64,000 nt of DNA from Pseudonocardia sp. ICBG1293 (GTDB lineage Bacteria; Actinomycetota; Actinomycetes; Mycobacteriales; Pseudonocardiaceae): positions 186,001 to 250,000 of the forward strand of contig NZ_JAHLEL010000008.1 in NCBI RefSeq assembly GCF_020131355.1. The letters are read 5' to 3'. Shown piece after piece: positions 56,723 to 64,000 of the stretch. Position numbers and translations under genes: made by a program. Position 1 is the first letter of the stretch; every line of letters starts with the position of its first letter. The notes beneath the pieces are model-generated. The model was given only the letters and a program-made list of their open reading frames with translations. It searched no databases and was not told the origin of the DNA.

Positions 56723-57145
56723 TCAGGCAGCGTCCTGAGCCTTGGCGCCATGTACCCGCTGCGGGCCCGGGGCGCGCATCCCCGCCGCCCGAAAGCTGTA
56801 GGCCACACGGGGGCGACCACCGGTCTCCTGCACGTAGGGGGCCACAGTGAGCCCGTCGAACTCCACGGGTCGAAACGGCAACCCCGCAGCAGCCTCCGGC
56901 GGCACCGGCTGATGCGACGCAGCGATCTTCACCACCACCGTCTTCTCCGAACGACGGGCCTCCGGATCGGCGTCCAGCACCGACACCGACCACACCGGCA
57001 GACCAGACTCCTTGTCCACCTGCTGCACCGGACGCCCCGGCGACGACTTGTCGAAATCCCGCACCGCCTCCACCTCCGACACGATGAACGCCCCCTGCGG
57101 GAACACATCACCCATCGCCACCACGAACCTGTTGCTGCGTGCCAT
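56723..57145 (-). CDS. Pra-like activator of AICE replication, integration and excision
   Basis: 140 residues, all-beta with conserved MGDVFPQGAFIVSEVEAVRDFD, PVWSVSVLDADPEARRSEKTVVVKI, and LPFRPVEFDGLTVAPYV. It resembles the SCO3933/Pra family carried by pSAM2-like elements, where Pra switches on excision and replication. Name rests on pattern memory and gene position before whiB/traB, so treat it as tentative. Intact, while the module 1 copy is truncated. Divergent from the GntR gene; a TTGATC-N9-GATCAG inverted repeat lies just upstream. Confidence 0.7.
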   Translation of the reverse strand: MARSNRFVVAMGDVFPQGAFIVSEVEAVRDFDKSSPGRPVQQVDKESGLPVWSVSVLDADPEARRSEKTVVVKIAASHQPVPPEAAAGLPFRPVEFDGLTVAPYVQETGGRPRVAYSFRAAGMRAPGPQRVHGAKAQDAA

Positions 57146-57156
57146 CAGGCACCTCC

Positions 57157-57177
57157 TTGATCATTGATTAAGATCAG
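57157..57177. promoter_or_regulatory. candidate operator between pra and the GntR gene
   Basis: Imperfect inverted repeat TTGATC ... GATCAG inside the 114-bp divergent gap, AT-rich relative to its surroundings. A KorSA-like GntR repressor is encoded next to it and in pSAM2 represses pra, so binding here is a natural guess. Confidence 0.4.
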
Positions 57178-57259
57178 AGTAGATCGACCTGTGTCAGTAT
57201 TCAATCCTCCGCTCGAGTGACCTATGTCGGCCTAAGCTGGAGTACAGTAGCCTGGAGCT

Positions 57260-57601
57260 GTGGATCCCATCACGAGCCTCGCCGCCTACCAACAAGTCGC
57301 AGAGGCGATCAAGGCAGAGATCAGGTCCGGCCACCTTCGCCCCGGCCAGCGACTTCCGAGCAACCGAGCGCTCTCCAAGCAGTACGAAGTTGCTCTCGGC
57401 ACTGCACAGAAAGCGCTGAAGATGCTCGAAGATGGCGACTGGGTCACCACCACACCCGCAGTGGGCGTCTTCGTGGCGGCCACACCCGGGCACGAAGATC
57501 CGTCTACCACTCAGGCTCTTGCAGGTCGCGTCGAGCAGATCCAGGACGCGCTCGAATCCTTGCGGGAACGAGTACGTCGCCTCGAACGAGGAGATCGATA
57601 A
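57260..57601 (+). CDS. GntR-family regulator, KorSA-like
   Basis: 113 residues. Winged helix-turn-helix (YQQVAEAIKAEIRSGHLRPGQRLPSNRALSKQYEVALGTAQKALKMLEDGDWVTTTPAVGVFV) and a short coiled coil (QIQDALESLRERVRRLERG) without a ligand-binding domain, as in KorSA of pSAM2, which keeps the element silent by repressing pra. GTG start after GGAG. Divergent from the pra-like gene, which supports the assignment. Confidence 0.85.
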   Translation: MDPITSLAAYQQVAEAIKAEIRSGHLRPGQRLPSNRALSKQYEVALGTAQKALKMLEDGDWVTTTPAVGVFVAATPGHEDPSTTQALAGRVEQIQDALESLRERVRRLERGDR

Positions 57602-57731
57602 ATGTCATGCAACAATCTTGCATGCACCATCAACTGCCACGGCAGTGTCACGCTGGGTGTCAAGCCGGTGACACGGTGATGAGCGGTCGTCACCAACGCA
57701 TCACCTAGCACCACTTCCGAGACAGCGAGAC

Positions 57732-57740
57732 AAAGGAGGT
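57732..57740 (+). promoter_or_regulatory. orphaned Shine-Dalgarno AAAGGAGGT of the XRE gene
   Basis: Strong ribosome-binding sequence now followed by the IS630 element. Removing the element and one TA restores AAAGGAGGT-CACTA-GTG, an ideal spacing to the GTG start at 58871. Confidence 0.85.
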
Positions 57741-57742
57741 CA

Positions 57743-58813
57743 CTAGTGTCGCGTAAACGATGTTCTTTGACCGGGTCGGCAGTGGTTGAGTAGGTGGTCT
57801 GCGGGTTTGGTCCAGATGAACGGGTGGCAGCGTTCGTTCCAGCCGTCGATGAACCGGCCGATCGCGCCGATCAGTTCTCTGACGCTGCCGAAGCTGCCAC
57901 GGCGAATGGCCTGGCGGGTGATGACCCCGAAAAAGACCTCGACCATGTTCAGCCACGATCCCGAGGTCGGGGTGAAGTGCAGGGTGATCCGCGGGTTGCG
58001 GGCCAGCCAGGCCTTCACTGCGGGGTGCTTGTGGGTCGCGTAGTTGTCCACCACCAGGTGCAGCTTGCGCCGCGGGTAGGCCTTCGCGACCTGCTTGAGG
58101 AACCGCAGGAACTCCTGATGGCGATGCCGCGGCAGGCACGCCTGCTCGACCCGCCCGGTCGCGACCTCTAACGCCGCGAACAGCGTGGTGGTGCCGTGAC
58201 GGACGTAGTCATGCGTCCGTTTCTCCGGGATACCGGGCATGATCGGCAGGATCGGCGCTGTCCGGTCCAGGGCCTGGACCTGGGATTTCTCGTCGACGCA
58301 GAGCACGACGGCCTTGTCCGGCGGGTTCAGATACAACCCGACGATGTCGCGGACCTTGGCTTCGAGCTCGGGATCGGTGGAGAACTTGAACGTCTCGGAC
58401 TTCCACGGCTGCAGCCCCCACCGCCGCCAAATCTTGCCGATCCACACGTGGGAGATCCCGAGCTCGGCACCGAGCAGCCGTGACGACCAGTGCGTGACTC
58501 CGAGCCGCTCAGGCGGCGGTTCCAGCGTGGCGAGCACGACCGCGACCTCGTCGATCACCGGCGGCCGGCCCGCCTTGGGCCGGTCGGCCAGCCCGGCGAT
58601 CCCCTCAGCGGCGTAACGCTTCTTCCACCCGATCACCGTCGCCTTCGACGCCCCGACCAGTGTGACGATGTCCTTGACCGCCACCCCGTCCGCGGCCAGC
58701 AACACGATCCTGCCCCGTCGGGCCAGTCCCGCCGAAACCGACGAGGAACGCAGCCAGGACTCCAACACCTCGCGGTCGGCGGCCGGAACGTCCACGGTCA
58801 CAGTCAACGGCAC
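57743..58813 (-). CDS. IS630-family transposase
   Basis: 356 residues. N-terminal helix-turn-helix (RRGRIVLLAADGVAVKDIVTLVGASKATVIGWKKRY) and DDE core with VLCVDEKSQVQALDRT, LHLVVDNYATHKHPAVKAWL and SGSWLNMVEVFFGVITR. The stop codon TAG is formed by the target TA, so the C-terminus (RTSFTRH) depends on the insertion site. Frame intact. Confidence 0.95.
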   Translation of the reverse strand: MPLTVTVDVPAADREVLESWLRSSSVSAGLARRGRIVLLAADGVAVKDIVTLVGASKATVIGWKKRYAAEGIAGLADRPKAGRPPVIDEVAVVLATLEPPPERLGVTHWSSRLLGAELGISHVWIGKIWRRWGLQPWKSETFKFSTDPELEAKVRDIVGLYLNPPDKAVVLCVDEKSQVQALDRTAPILPIMPGIPEKRTHDYVRHGTTTLFAALEVATGRVEQACLPRHRHQEFLRFLKQVAKAYPRRKLHLVVDNYATHKHPAVKAWLARNPRITLHFTPTSGSWLNMVEVFFGVITRQAIRRGSFGSVRELIGAIGRFIDGWNERCHPFIWTKPADHLLNHCRPGQRTSFTRH

Positions 58814-58868
58814 AGCTCATGATCCCGTAAACCAGCCCGTGAGTAAAGTAACCTAGTTACCGCAACAC
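57746..58868 (-). mobile_element. IS630-type element, 1,123 bp
   Basis: Ends GTGTCGCGTAAACGATG and GTGTTGCGGTAACTAGG (imperfect inverted repeat) between TA at 57744-57745 and TA at 58869-58870, the TA duplication of the IS630/Tc1 group. One transposase gene. Confidence 0.92.
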
Positions 58869-58870
58869 TA

Positions 58871-60103
58871 GTGTCCAGCAACACTCCAGAGTGGGCGCGA
58901 CGTATTCGCGCCCTTCGCGAGGCCCGTCAATGGTCGCAAGCTGAGGCTGCCGAGCAAATGCGGCGCCACGCCACTGCCCCTCTGCCCGGCCCCGATCACT
59001 TGCTACGGCGCTGGAAGGCGTGGGAGCGTGGAGAAAACCGTCCCAGCCCCCACTATACCCCTCTAATCTCCGCGACACTGCAAACCGTCTCCACCTCACT
59101 GTTTCGCGTCGAGGAAAACTCTGAATCGAACACTGCGATCATCAACGCAACCGGAATGGACACGATGGAGATCGTGTCGAGGCTCCAAGAGTCCTCAGTC
59201 AACGCTGCGACCATCAACGCCCTTAAAATAACAGTCGATCGCCTCTGCTCCGAGTATGCACACAGTCGACCCGGCGAGCTCCTCACGGAAGGTCGCCAAT
59301 GGCTACGGCGCATCGTTGAAATGCAAGAGGGCCGACTCAGTTTCAGTCAGAGGCGCGAGACTCTAGAATTGGCCGGATGGCTCGCACTGCTCGTCGGCTG
59401 CCTTGAATACGACATGGGCGACAAGCGGGCAGCCGAGGCGACCCGCCGCGCAGCACTCCACCTCGGCCAGGAAGTCGAGAGCGCCGGAGTCTTGGGCTGG
59501 TCCCACGAGATGCGAGCCTGGTTCTCGCTCACCTCCGGGGACTACCGAGGAGTTGTCGCAGCAGCACGGTCTGGAGCTGAAGCAGCGGGCAATCATTCGG
59601 TCGTAGTCCAGCTCGCTGCTCAAGAAGCCAAAGCTTGGGCGCGCATGGGAGGCCGCAAGGAGATGGACACTGCGCTTGAGCGCGGGCGAGTGCTCCTGGA
59701 ATCGCTGCCCTACCCGGAAAACATCAACAACCACTTCGTTGTAGACCCTCTGAAGTTTGACTTTTACGTCATGGATTGCTACCGGAAAGTCGGAGAGGAT
59801 AGGCTCGCAAGCGCGCTCGCGGACGAGGTAATACATGGTGCTGTTGATTTCAACGGAGCCGAGCGAGCGCCGATGCGCATAGCGGAAGCCAAAGTGACTC
59901 TCGGGGTCGCAGCTGCACGGGCCGGCGACCTTGAAGGAGCCATTCTCCTCGGTCGCCAGGCTCTCAACGGCGAAAGGAAGTCGCTCCCCTCCCTCGCGAT
60001 GGTCTCCCAAGACCTCGCTGGCGTCCTCGCAGATCGCTTCAGTAACGCCCCGGAGGCGGCTTCCTACCTCGACCAGCTCCAGGAGATAAAGCGTAACCCC
60101 TGA
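58871..60103 (+). CDS. XRE-type helix-turn-helix regulator with helical repeat domain; start cut off from its ribosome-binding site
   Basis: 410 residues. N-terminal HTH (EWARRIRALREARQWSQAEAAEQMRRH, then LLRRWKAWERGENRPS) and a long all-helical part (ETLELAGWLALLVGCLEYDMGDKRAAEATRRAALHLG..., TPR-like) to the end. Similar proteins are frequent at the ends of AICEs and in Streptomyces genomes. GTG start at 58871; the IS630 insertion separates it from AAAGGAGGT. GC content and codon use are lower than in the neighbours (many A/T-ending codons), which points to foreign origin. Expression now would need a new ribosome-binding site or a leaderless transcript from the element. Confidence 0.85.
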   Translation: MSSNTPEWARRIRALREARQWSQAEAAEQMRRHATAPLPGPDHLLRRWKAWERGENRPSPHYTPLISATLQTVSTSLFRVEENSESNTAIINATGMDTMEIVSRLQESSVNAATINALKITVDRLCSEYAHSRPGELLTEGRQWLRRIVEMQEGRLSFSQRRETLELAGWLALLVGCLEYDMGDKRAAEATRRAALHLGQEVESAGVLGWSHEMRAWFSLTSGDYRGVVAAARSGAEAAGNHSVVVQLAAQEAKAWARMGGRKEMDTALERGRVLLESLPYPENINNHFVVDPLKFDFYVMDCYRKVGEDRLASALADEVIHGAVDFNGAERAPMRIAEAKVTLGVAAARAGDLEGAILLGRQALNGERKSLPSLAMVSQDLAGVLADRFSNAPEAASYLDQLQEIKRNP

Positions 60104-60243
60104 GCATATTTCAGGACAGAATCCCACGGTCCTCGGTCCCCGACTTCAGCTCCTGATGACACACCGCAACGTCGCAATTGAGCGCACCGTACGTAGCTTC
60201 TCGTCATGCGCAGCATTGCCGAATTTGCCTTTAGAAGATCAAG

Positions 60244-60285
60244 GCGCCGCCTCCGGCGGCGCGGGGGCGGCCACGCCGCCCCCGC
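60244..60285. repeat. two overlapping GC-rich hairpins
   Basis: Stem GCGCCGCC / GGCGGCGC with loop TCC, followed at once by stem GCGGGGGCGGC / GCCGCCCCCGC with loop CAC. They share two bases, so they exclude one another. They also follow the XRE gene at a distance of about 140 bp and could terminate it. Confidence 0.75.
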
Positions 60286-60583
60286 CGCTCGCTCACTACA
60301 CCTCCGGCCCGTTCGCGGCGGCGGGTTCGGCTACCCGACCCCAAACCGCCACGCAGGCGCCTGAACCCCCAGAAAGACACCCCGGCACACCTGCACCATG
60401 GACACCGCCGACGATGGCACTGCACCCAGCTCCACGCCGCACTGGTCGTCGCGCCGACGTCGATGCCGGACGGACCGTCGTCCGACTGCTCTGAGAGCCA
60501 GGCGTGCCACCCGGGATGCCTCCGGCGGCCGGGCTCCGCCCGGACCCAACACGGCTCGGAGATCAGGGGGAGTGCGGCAGGGC

Positions 60584-60713
60584 TGGTGATCTCCTCACAG
60601 CGCACCGAGACGGCAACCAGGTCGAGGGGGTGGGGTGCAAGGCTGGAACCCGTACCTTGCACCCCACCCCCTCGACCTGGCAGGGACAAGCCTGCGCCGC
60701 GAGGAGATCACCA
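60584..60713. repeat. large palindrome: 26-bp perfect inner arms, 21-bp outer arms
   Basis: Inner arms 60617-60642 and 60655-60680 are perfect inverted repeats (ends CCAGGTCGAG and CTCGACCTGG) with a 12-base loop. Outer arms TGGTGATCTCCTC at 60584 and GAGGAGATCACCA ending 60713 pair with two or three mismatches over 21 bases. The pattern could extrude as a cruciform or fold in single strands. Confidence 0.9.
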
Positions 60714-60865
60714 GCAGGAGCCGACGTGGTACAGGAGAACCACCCCGTAGGGATCAGCAACGTAGCAACAAGCCAGCAACAAGCAGGGGTCAGCGACGGT
60801 CAATCCGGGGCACCGCTGACCGAACCGATCCCCAGGTCAGAGCTATATTTGGAATCGTTTCCGCC

Positions 60866-60911
60866 GCTTCCCAAGCTGAATACGCGGGTTCGATTCCCGT
60901 CATCCGCTCCA
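60866..60911 (+). other. attR: 46-bp copy of the tRNA-Gly 3' end
   Basis: Perfect repeat of 38533-38578. It lacks the 5' part of the tRNA, so it is not a second tRNA gene. Confidence 0.95.
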
Positions 60912-60969
60912 GACACGGAGGCCCAGGTCAGCGGCAGATTCACCGCCGAGCCTGGGCCTTCGTCGTGTC
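60912..60969 (+). terminator. original chromosomal terminator of the tRNA, now after attR
   Basis: Stem AGGCCCAGG / CCTGGGCCT with an inner GCGG / CCGC stem and outer GACACG / CGTGTC pairs. Homologous to the hairpin at 38585-38625. Confidence 0.7.
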
Positions 60970-61018
60970 CGGGGAACGATCCCGTCCCCGTGCGAACGGA
61001 CGACGCTCGATCATGGGG

Positions 61019-61393
61019 TCAGAGCGCGCGCGGCACGTCCCCGCGGGAGACCCACCAGGCCCCGATCCCGGCCGCGGTGAGCAGCGGGACGAGCACGAGC
61101 ACCGCGGGACCGGCGAACACCGCGACCACGCCCAGGGTGACCGCCGTGGTCCCGGCACCGAGGCCGCTGGCCACGGCCAGCGCCGTCGCCCGCTCGCCGA
61201 CCGGCTCCCCGGCCACCCAGGACAGGGTGCGGGCCACACCGGCGACGAACAGCGCGAGCACGATCCCGGCGACCACCGCGGCCGGCGGCAGCGCGGCACC
61301 CGCCGCGAGCACGACCGGGATCGCGAGCGCGGTCAGGACGGCGGACAGCAGGGCATGCAGGGATCGCCGCAGCGGCGGGACGGGGGGTGTCAC
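61019..61393 (-). CDS. small membrane protein, four helices
   Basis: 124 residues with four hydrophobic segments (LHALLSAVLTALAIPVVLAAG, PPAAVVAGIVLALFVAGVA, ALAVASGLGAGTTAVTLGVVAVF, VLVLVPLLTAAGIGAWWV). Family not recognised. Start ATG at 61393; the stop is just inside the right side of the tRNA terminator region. Stands alone with the next gene 54 bp upstream on the same strand. Confidence 0.75.
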   Translation of the reverse strand: MTPPVPPLRRSLHALLSAVLTALAIPVVLAAGAALPPAAVVAGIVLALFVAGVARTLSWVAGEPVGERATALAVASGLGAGTTAVTLGVVAVFAGPAVLVLVPLLTAAGIGAWWVSRGDVPRAL

Positions 61394-61447
61394 GTCTCCC
61401 TATTGTGCAGGGTCTGACCTGCGGTTTCGATGTAACCTGCGCGACCC

Positions 61448-62080
61448 TCAGCAGAGCCGGGCCGCGTAGCCGGCGCCGTAGTACTCCTCGATCTTCTCCA
61501 GCGGCTCGTCGGGGCGGGCGAGCCGCTTGGCGAGCTGCGCGGTGGAGGGCAGCGCGTCCGGCGCGGGCCAGCTCGTCGTCGCCCACAGCTCGGAGCGCAG
61601 GAAGGCCTTGGGGCAGTGGACGTAGACCTGCTCGATCGCGACCTCGCAGGCGAGCAGCGGCCGGCGGCCCTTCACGGCGAGCTCGTCGAAGTACGGCGCG
61701 TCCCGGACGAGCCGGGCCCGGCCGTTGATGCGCAGCGTGTCGTTGCGGCCCGGCACCAGCAGGATGACGCCGACGTGCGGGTTCTCCAGGACGTTGCGCC
61801 AGCCGTCGACGCGGCCGTTGCCGGGCCGCTCCGGGATCGCGACCGTGCGGTCGTCGACGACGTGCACGAAGCCGGCCGGGTCGCCCTTCGGGGACACGTC
61901 GCAGGTGCCGTCCCGGCCCGACGTCGCCAGCAGCAGGAACCGGGACTCCGCCAGCCAGGCGCGGTGCACGTCCACGAGGTGGTCGCGCTCCTTCGCCAGC
62001 GCGGGCGCGACGGGCTGCCCGGTGATCTCCTGCAGCTCGGCGAGGGTGCGGATCTCGGTGCCGTGCGCGTCGGAGGTCAT
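61448..62080 (-). CDS. pyridoxamine 5'-phosphate oxidase-family FMN-binding protein
   Basis: 210 residues from ATG at 62080. Split-barrel domain with SRFLLLATSGRDGTCDVSPKGDPAGFVHVVDDRTVAIPERPGN, WRNVLENPHVGVILLVPG, LRINGRARLV and QVYVHCPKAFLRSELW, the MSMEG_1061-type FMN-binding pattern (SPKGDP / ENPHVG). A second protein of the same fold is encoded at 6761-7594 but is much diverged. Substrate unknown. Confidence 0.88.
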   Translation of the reverse strand: MTSDAHGTEIRTLAELQEITGQPVAPALAKERDHLVDVHRAWLAESRFLLLATSGRDGTCDVSPKGDPAGFVHVVDDRTVAIPERPGNGRVDGWRNVLENPHVGVILLVPGRNDTLRINGRARLVRDAPYFDELAVKGRRPLLACEVAIEQVYVHCPKAFLRSELWATTSWPAPDALPSTAQLAKRLARPDEPLEKIEEYYGAGYAARLC

Positions 62081-62254
62081 GGACCGACGGTAGGCGCGAG
62101 CCGGGGCGGTGCCCAGACGATTCCGGTCACGGACGTCCGACGGCGGCCCGGCGGGCCGAGCGCCCGTCCGGGACCGGACGGACCCACCGGCGAGGCGCCG
62201 GCCCACCGCACGGGCGGCAGGAGGGCTACGGCAGGAGGGCTACGGCAGCACCGG

Positions 62255-62902
62255 TCAGCCCAGCACCGGCGTCATCCCCGGCTCCCGCCCGGTCCCGGCC
62301 AGGGCGAGTGCGGTGTCGTCCTCCCAGCCCGCGACGGCGTCGGGACCCGCCAGCCGGGTCAGCGTCTCCCGCACCACCGCGAGTCCCGAGGCGGGCGGTG
62401 CCGGCGCGTCCGGCAGCGCGACGGTCATGTCGAGATGGTGCACCACGACCTCGACGACCCAGGTGCCGACGAAGTCCCCGACCTCGAGGACGTGTCCCTG
62501 GAACTCCAGCCGGTACGGCGCGTCGAGGTCCGCGACGAGCCGGCGCAGCCCGCGCAGCGTCGTCCCGACGTGGGCCACCTGACCGGTCGGGCGGGCGTAG
62601 GCGGCCGCGACGGCGCGGGCGAAGCGCTCGTGCGCCCAGCCCGGCCGCTCCGCCCCGGGCAGCGGAGCGGTCCAGTAGCTCGCGAGGTCGGCGTCGGCGG
62701 CGCGGTCGGTACGGGCGGGGAACCCGGCGAGCATCTCGACCAGCCCGAGGTGCAGGTGGGCCAGCACGTCCGCGGCGAGCCACCCGTGGCACCGGCTGCG
62801 GGCGTGCAGATCGGTGTCGTCGACGTGGTCGAGCAGCGCCGCCAGCCCGTCGAGCGCGTCGAGGAACGCGGGGCGGGCGACGTCGAGCGGGTAGGCCGTC
62901 AC
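62255..62902 (-). CDS. maleylpyruvate isomerase-like / DinB-fold protein
   Basis: 215 residues from GTG overlapping the upstream stop (GTGA). N-terminal part of the mycothiol-dependent maleylpyruvate isomerase type (FLDALDGLAALLDHVDDTDLHARSRCHGWLAADVLAHLHLGL), with metal ligands probably in WLAADVLAHLH and in VVHHLDMTVAL. Many actinobacterial members are annotated as TIGR03083 family and lack known substrates. Coupled to the ketopantoate reductase-like gene. Confidence 0.8.
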   Translation of the reverse strand: MTAYPLDVARPAFLDALDGLAALLDHVDDTDLHARSRCHGWLAADVLAHLHLGLVEMLAGFPARTDRAADADLASYWTAPLPGAERPGWAHERFARAVAAAYARPTGQVAHVGTTLRGLRRLVADLDAPYRLEFQGHVLEVGDFVGTWVVEVVVHHLDMTVALPDAPAPPASGLAVVRETLTRLAGPDAVAGWEDDTALALAGTGREPGMTPVLG

Positions 62903-63852
62903 CAGAGGTCCGCTCCGGCCCGGGACGCCGGCGGCTCGCCGGCCGCGGCCATCTCCTCGGCCACCCGCATCAGCTCGGTGTTGACCGGGGTGGCGATCCG
63001 GTGCGCCGCACCCAGGGCCACGATCTCGCCGTTGAGGTACCGCGCCTCGATCGAGCCGGTCCCGCGCCGCAGGCTCTGCCACGACGACGATCCCTGCCGG
63101 GTCGCGCCCGCGACCGGCCGCTCGGTGATGATCCCCTCCCGGCGGACGCGGTCGTCGTCACCGGTCCGGGCGGTGATCCCCGCCGCGGCGAGGACGGCCG
63201 TGCCCTCCGCGGTCGCGACCTCGACGAGGCGGGGCGCGTCCGGGTCGTCGAGCCCGCAGACGGCGTCGACGGCGTTGCCCAGGTTCGTGAGCAGCTTGCC
63301 GTACTTCGCGGCCATCACGTCCGGGTCGGCGCGGGAGGAGAACCCGGCAGCGGTGAGGTCGGCGGCGATCGCCTCGGTGGTCGCGTCGACGCCGGAGGGG
63401 AAGCGGCCGACGTCGAGCACCCCCGGGATCGGCGAGGACGACGCCACGACGACGCCCGGCTCGTAGTGTTCGGCGGGCAGGATCACCAGCATCGCCTGCA
63501 CCCGGTCGGTGCGGCGGGCGGCGAGCCGCTCGTTCGCGACACCGTTCTGCGCGCACACGACGGTGATCCCGGGCGCCGCCTTGAGCAGCGCGGCCAGCGG
63601 CGGCGGGGTGTCCTGGGACTTGACCGCGAGGATCGCGACGTCGTCGGGGGTGGGGCGGGCCTCGCCGACCGTGCCCACGGCGGGCACCGGGTGGACCGTC
63701 GATCCCTCCGGGGTGTCCAGCCGCAACCCGCGCTCGCGGATCGCGTCGAGGTGCGCCCCCCGCGCGACGGCCACGACGTCCCTGCCCGCCGCGTGCAGCC
63801 GCGCCGCGATCGTCCCGCCGACGGCCCCTGCCCCGATCACCACGTAGCGCAC
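62899..63852 (-). CDS. ketopantoate reductase-family (PanE/ApbA-like) dehydrogenase
   Basis: 317 residues. Rossmann domain with GAGAVGGTIAARLHAAG at the start, AVKSQDT in the NADP-binding region, CAQNGVANE, and the C-terminal helical domain with AAKYGKLLTNLGNAVDAVCG (catalytic Lys in KYGKLL) and NGEIVALGAAHRIATPVN. Catalyses NADPH-dependent reduction of a 2-keto acid; ketopantoate is the known substrate of PanE, but paralogues exist, so the substrate here is open. Stop overlaps the next start. Confidence 0.88.
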   Translation of the reverse strand: MRYVVIGAGAVGGTIAARLHAAGRDVVAVARGAHLDAIRERGLRLDTPEGSTVHPVPAVGTVGEARPTPDDVAILAVKSQDTPPPLAALLKAAPGITVVCAQNGVANERLAARRTDRVQAMLVILPAEHYEPGVVVASSSPIPGVLDVGRFPSGVDATTEAIAADLTAAGFSSRADPDVMAAKYGKLLTNLGNAVDAVCGLDDPDAPRLVEVATAEGTAVLAAAGITARTGDDDRVRREGIITERPVAGATRQGSSSWQSLRRGTGSIEARYLNGEIVALGAAHRIATPVNTELMRVAEEMAAAGEPPASRAGADLW

Positions 63853-63867
63853 GACGACGATCCTGGC

Positions 63868-64000
63868 TCAGCCGTCGCGCGCACGCAGCACCGACGGCGG
63901 GGCCTTCCGTCGCCACGCCTCCTCGACGAGCTCCGCGAGCTGCCCCGCGTCGACCCGGTCGAGATCGACGAGGATCGAGCCGTGGCCGTCGTAGTGCGGG
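63868..64000 (-). CDS. MmcQ/YjbR-family protein, 3' end only
   Basis: The last 43 codons end at the TGA at 63868; the rest is beyond the window. Visible part PHYDGHGSILVDLDRV ... LAELVEEAWRRKAPPSVLR matches the conserved C-terminal end of MmcQ/YjbR proteins, a CyaY-like fold with possible DNA-binding surface. No more can be said of function. Confidence 0.8.
   Translation of the reverse strand, partial: PHYDGHGSILVDLDRVDAGQLAELVEEAWRRKAPPSVLRARDG

Larger units (their letters stand above)
60104..60865. other. non-coding right end of the integrative element
   Basis: 762 bp without a supported gene. It contains two abutting GC-rich hairpins (60244-60285) and a large two-tier palindrome (60584-60713), then AT-richer sequence before attR. 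In the circular form it would lie next to attP on the side away from int. A role as single-strand origin or transfer site is inference. Confidence 0.6.
38533..60911. mobile_element. integrative element of the AICE type in tRNA-Gly, about 22.4 kb, IS-riddled
   Basis: Bounded by the 46-bp direct repeats. Gene set and order match actinomycete integrative and conjugative elements: int and xis next to the tRNA end, RepSA-like replication initiator, FtsK/TraB DNA translocase, Pra-like activator, GntR (KorSA-like) and XRE regulators at the other end. Such elements excise, replicate by rolling circle and transfer double-stranded DNA by one TraB protein. Here int is split, one pra and one traB are truncated, and more than half of the DNA is insertion sequence, so autonomous excision is unlikely. 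Confidence 0.93.

Noticed and set aside
60866..60911. Second tRNA-Gly gene
   Set aside because: Only the 3' part from the anticodon arm is present; the 5' acceptor and D arm are missing, so it is the right attachment site.

Overview
The window is high-GC actinobacterial chromosome, most likely from a Pseudonocardia-like member of the Pseudonocardiaceae. This rests on very high GC with GTG starts and ATGA/GTGA overlaps, a dnaK-grpE-dnaJ-hspR operon with HspR (HAIR) operators, EspG/PPE-type ESX genes, a dCTP deaminase and an Fe-S reductase of the mycobacterial type, and an actinomycete-type integrative element (AICE). Species is inference.

Layout. 1-1505: right part of an IS5-family element that carries a pRiA4b ORF-3-like passenger gene (called IS5-A here). 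1568-7594: a membrane protein, a YbaB/WXG-like/helical three-gene set, clpB with a HAIR operator, and an FMN-binding protein. 7910-14824: flavohaemoprotein, then a peptide/metal-type ABC importer operon without ATPase genes plus a TauD-like oxygenase, divergent from an MFS transporter. 14959-19435: hspR, dnaJ, grpE, dnaK with two upstream HAIR boxes. 19587-22902: ESX accessory cluster (DUF3558-type lipoprotein, small protein, PPE-like protein, EspG). 23053-31061: translationally coupled operon resembling the core of a Gram-positive type IV secretion/conjugation channel, with no relaxase beside it. 31585-38341: Fe-S reductase, a membrane protein containing 77 perfect 15-bp repeats, dcd and an epimerase-like protein. 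38505-38578: tRNA-Gly(CCC).

38533-60911: AICE integrated in the 3' end of that tRNA gene, bounded by a perfect 46-bp direct repeat. It holds int (broken), xis, a RepSA-like initiator, an FtsK-like TraB, a small CxxC protein, a WhiB-like regulator, a Pra-like protein (truncated), then a second and partial copy of the traB/CxxC/whiB/pra block, a GntR (KorSA-like) regulator and an XRE regulator. About half of its length is insertion sequences: three complete IS5-A, four IS5-B (980 bp), two identical 121-bp MITEs whose ends match IS5-A, one IS701-type and one IS630-type element. The elements abut each other with only a shared TTA/TAA between them. One array splits the integrase gene and a second joins a truncated pra to a truncated traB, which reads as the scar of a deletion between two tandem AICEs. 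The IS630 element separates the Shine-Dalgarno sequence of the XRE regulator from its start codon. The integrative element is therefore probably immobile by its own integrase.

60912-64000: chromosome resumes with a tRNA-proximal terminator, a membrane protein, an FMN-binding protein, a DinB/maleylpyruvate isomerase-like protein, a ketopantoate reductase-like protein and the end of a YjbR-type gene. Several one-base frameshifts (PPE-like gene, helical protein after WXG, one passenger copy, IS701 transposase) are noted; read errors cannot be excluded.
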